A stretch of 18,154 nucleotides of DNA, taken from assembly GCA_007119305.1 (NCBI GenBank), contig SKPY01000276.1:1-18154 (forward strand), given 5' to 3'. Positions 15,043 to 18,154 of this stretch are shown here, piece after piece. Under the pieces are notes generated by a model. It saw only the letters and a list, made by a program, of their open reading frames with translations, searched no databases and was not told the DNA's origin. The number at the start of each line of letters is the position of its first letter. Position 1 is the first letter of the stretch. This DNA is from Nitriliruptorales bacterium. GTDB lineage: Bacteria; Actinomycetota; Nitriliruptoria; Euzebyales; Egibacteraceae. A program made the translations under genes and the position numbers.

Positions 15043-15387
15043 ATGGCTGAGCAACGCTTGCGTCGTAGCGCTGATGTCCGTCGTGTCATCGCGGCGGGAA
15101 CCCGCGCGCATGGGCGCACCGTGGTGGTCCACGCCCAGCGGCGCGGCAGCAACGGGCCCCCCCGCATGACCGTCGTGGCAGGCCGCAAGGTGGGCGGCGC
15201 GGTGCGGCGCAACCGGGCCAAGCGCCGCCTGCGGGAGGCCCTGCGCCAGACGCGGCTGCCGGAGGGCCTCGACCTCGTCGTCGTCGCCCGGGCCGAGGCC
15301 GTGACGGCGCCGTGGTCGGCGTTGGTGGCGGAGCTCGACCGGCTGCTGGTGCGCTGCGCGGGCGCCGGCGCGGAGACCCCACGGTGA
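15043..15387 (+). CDS. rnpA: Ribonuclease P protein component
   Basis: A 114-residue basic protein that binds the catalytic RNA of RNase P and helps it cleave 5' leaders from pre-tRNA. The conserved RNR helix is RRNRAKRRLREALR at about residues 54-67, preceded by GRKVGGAV. The N-terminal LRRSADVRRVIAAGTRAHGR matches the family's L-x-(R/K)xxDF region, with VRRV in place of the common Phe. The ribosome site before the ATG is weak. The stop overlaps the yidD GTG (GTGA). Confidence 0.95.
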   Translation: MAEQRLRRSADVRRVIAAGTRAHGRTVVVHAQRRGSNGPPRMTVVAGRKVGGAVRRNRAKRRLREALRQTRLPEGLDLVVVARAEAVTAPWSALVAELDRLLVRCAGAGAETPR

Positions 15388-15668
15388 GCAGCGCCGTGCA
15401 GCAGCCGCGTCCCGGCCTCGTCGCGAGGCTGCTCGCCGGCCTCGTGCGCATCTACCAGCTGGTGCCCAAGGGGATGCCCCGGTGCCGGTTCATGCCCTCC
15501 TGCTCGAGCTACACCAGGCAGGCCTTGTACACGCACGGTGCGCTGCGCGGGCTGTGGCTTGCGCTCCGGCGCGTCGGGCGCTGTCATCCCTTCAACCCCG
15601 GCGGGCTGGATCCGGTGCCGCCGGCCGACGCGTCGCGCCACCGGCACTGTGAAGGAGCGTCAGCGTGA
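15384..15668 (+). CDS. yidD: Membrane protein insertion efficiency factor YidD
   Basis: A 94-residue protein assisting YidC-dependent membrane insertion. The hallmark sequence runs from YQLVPKGMPRCRFMPSCSSY through THGALRGLWLALRRVGRCHP to FNPGGLDPVP, including the conserved cysteines. An amphipathic N-terminal helix (LVARLLAGLVRIYQ) should lie on the membrane. The GTG start at 15384 overlaps the rnpA stop by four bases; the longer frame upstream lies inside rnpA. The stop in turn overlaps the yidC GTG. Confidence 0.95.
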   Translation: MSSAVQQPRPGLVARLLAGLVRIYQLVPKGMPRCRFMPSCSSYTRQALYTHGALRGLWLALRRVGRCHPFNPGGLDPVPPADASRHRHCEGASA

Positions 15669-16429
15669 CCCTCTGGAATGCGTTCCTCGACCTGCTCGAG
15701 CAGCTGCTCACGTTCTTCCACGACACCTACGCGGGGCTGCCGCTGCTCGGCGCCTGGCCGTGGGCGTGGGCGATCGTCACCCTCACGGTGGTGGTCCGGG
15801 TCGTGCTGCTGCCGCTTGCGATCAAGCAGATCAACTCGATGCGGGGGATGCAGCAGCTGCAGCCCGAGATCAAGCGCATCCAGAAGAAGTACAAGACGGA
15901 CCGCGACCTCATGCGCAAGAACCCGGAGAAGTTCCGGGCGCAGCGGCAGAAGCAGCAAGAAGAGATGATGAAGCTCTACAAGGAGCACAACGTCAACCCC
16001 GTGGGGGGTTGTCTGCCCCTGCTCCTGCAGCTGCCGATCTTCTTCGCGCTGTTCCGCCTGCTGTTCGACGAGGCCCGGGTGACCGAGCTGGAGACGGCAC
16101 GCTTCTTCTTCGTGGATGGGCTGACGCAGACACCGTGGACCCTGCTGGGGGCCGGGTTCACGGGCTATGCGGGGGCGTGGGTGCTCGTGGTGCTCATGGG
16201 CGCCACGACGTACTTCTCGCAGCGGCAGATGATGGCGAACAACCCCGCGGCGGCCGACCAGCCGCACATGAAGATCATGCTGTACGTGATGCCGGTGATG
16301 CTGACGGTGTTCGCCGTGAACTTCCCCATCGGCGTCGTGCTGTACTGGGTCACCACGAACTTCTGGACGATGGGGCAGCAGTGGATCATGTTCCGTAAGG
16401 TGGAGCCGGCGGCGCCGGCGAAAGCCTGA
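15665..16429 (+). CDS. yidC: Membrane protein insertase YidC
   Basis: A 254-residue YidC/Oxa1/Alb3 insertase that moves proteins into the cytoplasmic membrane alone or with Sec. The conserved hydrophilic-groove arginine is in VRVVLLPLAIKQI (Arg45). A charged cytoplasmic hairpin (about 60-105) leads to NPVGGCLPLLLQLPIFFALF, and two further helices end near residue 235. It lacks the long periplasmic domain of Gram-negative YidC and is short even for actinobacteria, with only a brief tail after FRKVEPA. No obvious lipobox is seen at the N-terminus. Start GTG at 15665 overlaps the yidD stop. Confidence 0.96.
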   Translation: MTLWNAFLDLLEQLLTFFHDTYAGLPLLGAWPWAWAIVTLTVVVRVVLLPLAIKQINSMRGMQQLQPEIKRIQKKYKTDRDLMRKNPEKFRAQRQKQQEEMMKLYKEHNVNPVGGCLPLLLQLPIFFALFRLLFDEARVTELETARFFFVDGLTQTPWTLLGAGFTGYAGAWVLVVLMGATTYFSQRQMMANNPAAADQPHMKIMLYVMPVMLTVFAVNFPIGVVLYWVTTNFWTMGQQWIMFRKVEPAAPAKA

Positions 16430-16435
16430 GGCGGC

Positions 16436-16465
16436 CCGGCCGACCGTGCGGCACGCACGGGCCGG
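16436..16465 (+). other. Strong hairpin between yidC and khpB
   Basis: CCGTGCG and CGCACGG form a perfect 7-bp stem with loop GCA, and outer CCGGC/GCCGG arms add 5 bp after a three-base bulge. It starts six bases after the yidC stop. No T-run follows, so it may be a partial terminator or an mRNA-stability element. Confidence 0.5.
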
Positions 16466-16526
16466 AGCCGTCCGACCGACCTCGGACATCCAGCGGCGGC
16501 AGGGGCCGCCCGACAAGGAGGAGCAC

Positions 16527-17129
16527 GTGAGCGACACGGACACCACCAACGGGCCCGGCGAGGCCCCCGACGAGCTCGACGACGCCCCCGACGCGCCCGC
16601 CGAGGCGCCCGACGATGCCCAGGCGGCGAGTGCGGGGGCGGAGGAGCTCACGCCTGAGCAGCTGCTCGAGCTGCTCGACGAGGAGGCCGACCTCGCGGCG
16701 GACTTCATCGAGGGCCTGCTCGACCGGCTGGACCTGCCCGGCGACATCGAGATCGAGGTCACCGACAACCAGGCCTTCGTGACGGTGCAGGACGTGGGCA
16801 GCGGCCTCCTCATCGGCCGCCGCGGGGCGACGCTCGACGCGCTCCAGGAGCTCGTGCGCTGTGCGGTGCAGCGCCAGACCGAGCGGCGCACCCACGTGCG
16901 GGTCGACGTCGAGGGCTACCGCGAGCGCCAGCTCGAGAAGCAGCGCGACAAGTGCCGCGACGCGATCGCGCAGGTCCGGGAGAGCGGCGAAGCCGTCACG
17001 CTCGAGCCCATGGACGCCTACGAGCGCAAGATGATGCACGACCTCGTCGCAAGCGCCGGCGGCGTGAGCTCCGCGAGTGAAGGCGTCGAGCCCCGCCGGC
17101 GGGTCGTCGTGCAGCCGGCCGAGGACTGA
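16527..17129 (+). CDS. khpB: KH/R3H RNA-binding protein KhpB (Jag)
   Basis: This 200-residue protein has an acidic, disordered N-terminus (about 1-40, rich in Asp, Glu, Ala and Pro). A KH domain follows with the GRRG loop in GSGLLIGRRGATLDALQEL (about 93-111), and then an R3H domain with the RxxxH motif in YERKMMHDLV. Jag/KhpB proteins bind single-stranded RNA and, with KhpA, influence cell division and envelope growth in Gram-positives. The GTG at 16527 is set by an ideal AAGGAGGA four bases upstream; the longer frame starting near 16446 would run through the intergenic hairpin. Confidence 0.94.
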   Translation: MSDTDTTNGPGEAPDELDDAPDAPAEAPDDAQAASAGAEELTPEQLLELLDEEADLAADFIEGLLDRLDLPGDIEIEVTDNQAFVTVQDVGSGLLIGRRGATLDALQELVRCAVQRQTERRTHVRVDVEGYRERQLEKQRDKCRDAIAQVRESGEAVTLEPMDAYERKMMHDLVASAGGVSSASEGVEPRRRVVVQPAED

Positions 17130-17137
17130 TCCGCCGG

Positions 17138-17153
17138 CGTTTCACGTGAAACG
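17138..17153. promoter_or_regulatory. parS: parS chromosome-partitioning site
   Basis: CGTTTCACGTGAAACG is a perfect 16-bp palindrome that matches the bacterial parS consensus TGTTTCACGTGAAACA at all 14 inner positions. It lies between khpB and rsmG, close to the origin, as expected for a ParB-nucleation site. Confidence 0.92.
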
Positions 17154-17201
17154 TCGCACGCTGCGCGGGGCTGCCCGCTCCCGGGCGGCTGGTGGCCTGC
17201 G

Positions 17202-17879
17202 GTGCCCCAGCGCGCCGCGATGACGCCCGAGCACGGGGCGCGTCTCGACACGCTCGCGGACCTGATCGCCACGTCGCCCCACAACCTCGTGTCCAGCGCG
17301 GAGCGGGCCCGGGTGCGCACCGAGCACATCCCGGAGTGCTGGGCGCTCGGCGACACCCTGGCCGGGCTCGGCATCAGCTCGGGGCGCTGGCTCGACCTCG
17401 GCACCGGGGGCGGGCTGCCGGGCCTGGTCCTCGCCATGCGGCTGCCGGCGGTGCAGTGGGTGCTCGTCGACGCGTCAGCCAAGAAGATCGACCAGGTGCG
17501 CGCGTTCGCGGACACCCTCGGTCTGGACAACGTGCGCTGTCACGCGGGGCGCGCGGAGGTGCTGGCGCGCGCCGAAGGCTGGCGCGCCGCCTTCGACGGG
17601 GTGATCGCACGCGCACTCGCGCCGCTGCGGGTGCTCGCAGAGCTCGCGCGGGGGTTCGTGGCCGCCCAGGGTTGGCTCGCGGCGGTCAAGGGACCGGGCT
17701 GGGAGCACGAGCTGGCCGCGGCGGAGCGGGCCATGGCGCGGTGCGGGTGGGCGGAGGCGCACGTGCACGCGGTGACATCCCCCGTGCGCAGCACCTGGCT
17801 TGTTACCATGCGGGCGGTCGGTGCGCCGCCGCAGACCGTTCCGCGGCGGGATGGCGTACCGCACCGGCGCCCGCTGTAG
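17202..17879 (+). CDS. rsmG: 16S rRNA (guanine-N7) methyltransferase RsmG
   Basis: A 225-residue SAM-dependent methyltransferase, of the family that methylates G527 of 16S rRNA (E. coli numbering). The SAM-binding loop is WLDLGTGGGLPGLVLA (about 64-79), followed by VLVDASAKKIDQVRAFADTLGL and ARALAPLRVLAELA. The N-terminal helix and HNLVSS block fit the family. Starts at GTG 17202 or ATG 17220 are both possible; neither has a clear ribosome site. Loss of RsmG often gives low-level streptomycin resistance. It follows khpB after a parS site, in the usual rsmG-parA-parB order. Confidence 0.94.
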   Translation: MPQRAAMTPEHGARLDTLADLIATSPHNLVSSAERARVRTEHIPECWALGDTLAGLGISSGRWLDLGTGGGLPGLVLAMRLPAVQWVLVDASAKKIDQVRAFADTLGLDNVRCHAGRAEVLARAEGWRAAFDGVIARALAPLRVLAELARGFVAAQGWLAAVKGPGWEHELAAAERAMARCGWAEAHVHAVTSPVRSTWLVTMRAVGAPPQTVPRRDGVPHRRPL

Positions 17880-17906
17880 CGCGGCGAGGCGCCGGCGTGC
17901 CTGGCA

Positions 17907-17928
17907 GGCGGTTGCACGTGAAACCGCC
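17907..17928. promoter_or_regulatory. Second, parS-like site
   Basis: GTTGCACGTGAAAC (17911-17924) differs from the parS core by one base. It is extended by GGCG and CGCC into a 22-bp palindrome with one mismatched pair. It lies 27 bases after the rsmG stop. The near-match and the location near the origin favour a real ParB site, probably weaker than the one at 17138. Confidence 0.65.
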
Positions 17929-17940
17929 GCCCTCGACCGC

Positions 17941-18154
17941 ATGGAGCTGTTGCGCATGGGCGACGAACTCGCAAGGGGTGGCAGGCCGGACGGAGCAGGC
18001 GTGCCCGACTGGCCCCGCTGGGGGGCCCGGCTGCCGATCGCCGACGAGCAGGTGACCCCCCGCAGCGTGCCGGGACTGCGCGCCCCCGAGTGGGCGGGCG
18101 CCGCAGCAGAACCGGCTGGTGACCTGGCGGCGGCACCCGCGGCCGCCCCGCTCG
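17941..18154 (+). CDS. Partial open frame, possibly the N-terminus of ParA
   Basis: This frame stays open from before 17941 to the right edge. It reads MELLRMGDELARGGRPDG from the ATG at 17941, continues through a Trp/Pro-containing stretch (DWPRWGARLP) and ends in an Ala/Pro-rich segment. No ATPase motif is reached. By context (rsmG upstream, parS sites nearby) the next gene should be parA, and actinobacterial ParA proteins often have long disordered N-terminal extensions. The start is uncertain: ATG 17956 has GGAG nine bases upstream and is equally possible. The identity is inferred from neighbours only. Confidence 0.4.
   Translation, partial: MELLRMGDELARGGRPDGAGVPDWPRWGARLPIADEQVTPRSVPGLRAPEWAGAAAEPAGDLAAAPAAAPL

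Noticed and set aside
17911..17925. parS-like site translating as VARET in the frame leading into the final open frame, as in some mycobacterial ParA N-termini
   Set aside because: There is no in-frame start codon upstream of the site that would place it within the coding region, so the resemblance is probably coincidental.

Overview
This is the chromosome-origin region of a high-GC actinobacterium. On the minus strand it reads dnaA, dnaN, recF, DUF721 (dciA-like), gyrB, a GerMN lipoprotein, gyrA, DUF3566, tRNA-Ile and a DLW-39-type small protein. Divergent on the plus strand it reads rpmH, rnpA, yidD, yidC, khpB (jag) and rsmG, followed by an open frame cut by the right edge where parA would be expected. 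DUF3566, DLW-39 and a tRNA-Ile directly after gyrA are an actinobacterial combination. Very high G+C, frequent GTG starts and GTGA stop-start overlaps agree. A deep-branching lineage such as Nitriliruptoria is my guess and is not demonstrated by the sequence.

Left accessory part (1-3123). The left edge cuts a minus-strand coiled-coil reading frame that resembles an IS66-type transposase N-terminus and contains a 4 x 21-bp tandem repeat. Next to it lies a truncated AbiEii-type nucleotidyltransferase toxin remnant. Then come a DUF6338 membrane protein overlapping a 47-residue basic protein, a 29-residue single-pass membrane peptide, and a SigG-like ECF sigma factor with a SnoaL-like C-terminal domain.

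Replication block (3187-14194). All genes here run leftward with very short gaps or 4-base overlaps. DnaA opens the origin, DnaN is the clamp, RecF works in gap repair, the DUF721 protein is probably the helicase loader, and GyrA/GyrB relieve supercoiling. A lipoprotein gene sits between gyrB and gyrA and overlaps the gyrB stop codon. A 212-base gap before gyrB holds a promoter-like hexamer and several hairpins, so gyrB may have its own regulated transcript.

Origin. The 310-base dnaA-dnaN gap carries one perfect actinobacterial DnaA box, several degenerate ones and a TAGTAG element next to the perfect box; this is the likely oriC. The 601-base dnaA-rpmH gap carries a perfect TTATCCACA box, two perfect palindromes and a divergent promoter pair.

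Right block (14796-18154). rpmH, rnpA, yidD, yidC, khpB and rsmG link ribosome and RNase P production, membrane insertion and 16S rRNA methylation. One near-consensus parS site precedes rsmG, and a second parS-like site follows it. Most of the window is conserved housekeeping sequence. I found no convincing new multi-gene system; the less ordinary features are the gyrB-gyrA lipoprotein, the structured gyrB leader, the palindromes near dnaA, and the DUF6338/small-protein pair.
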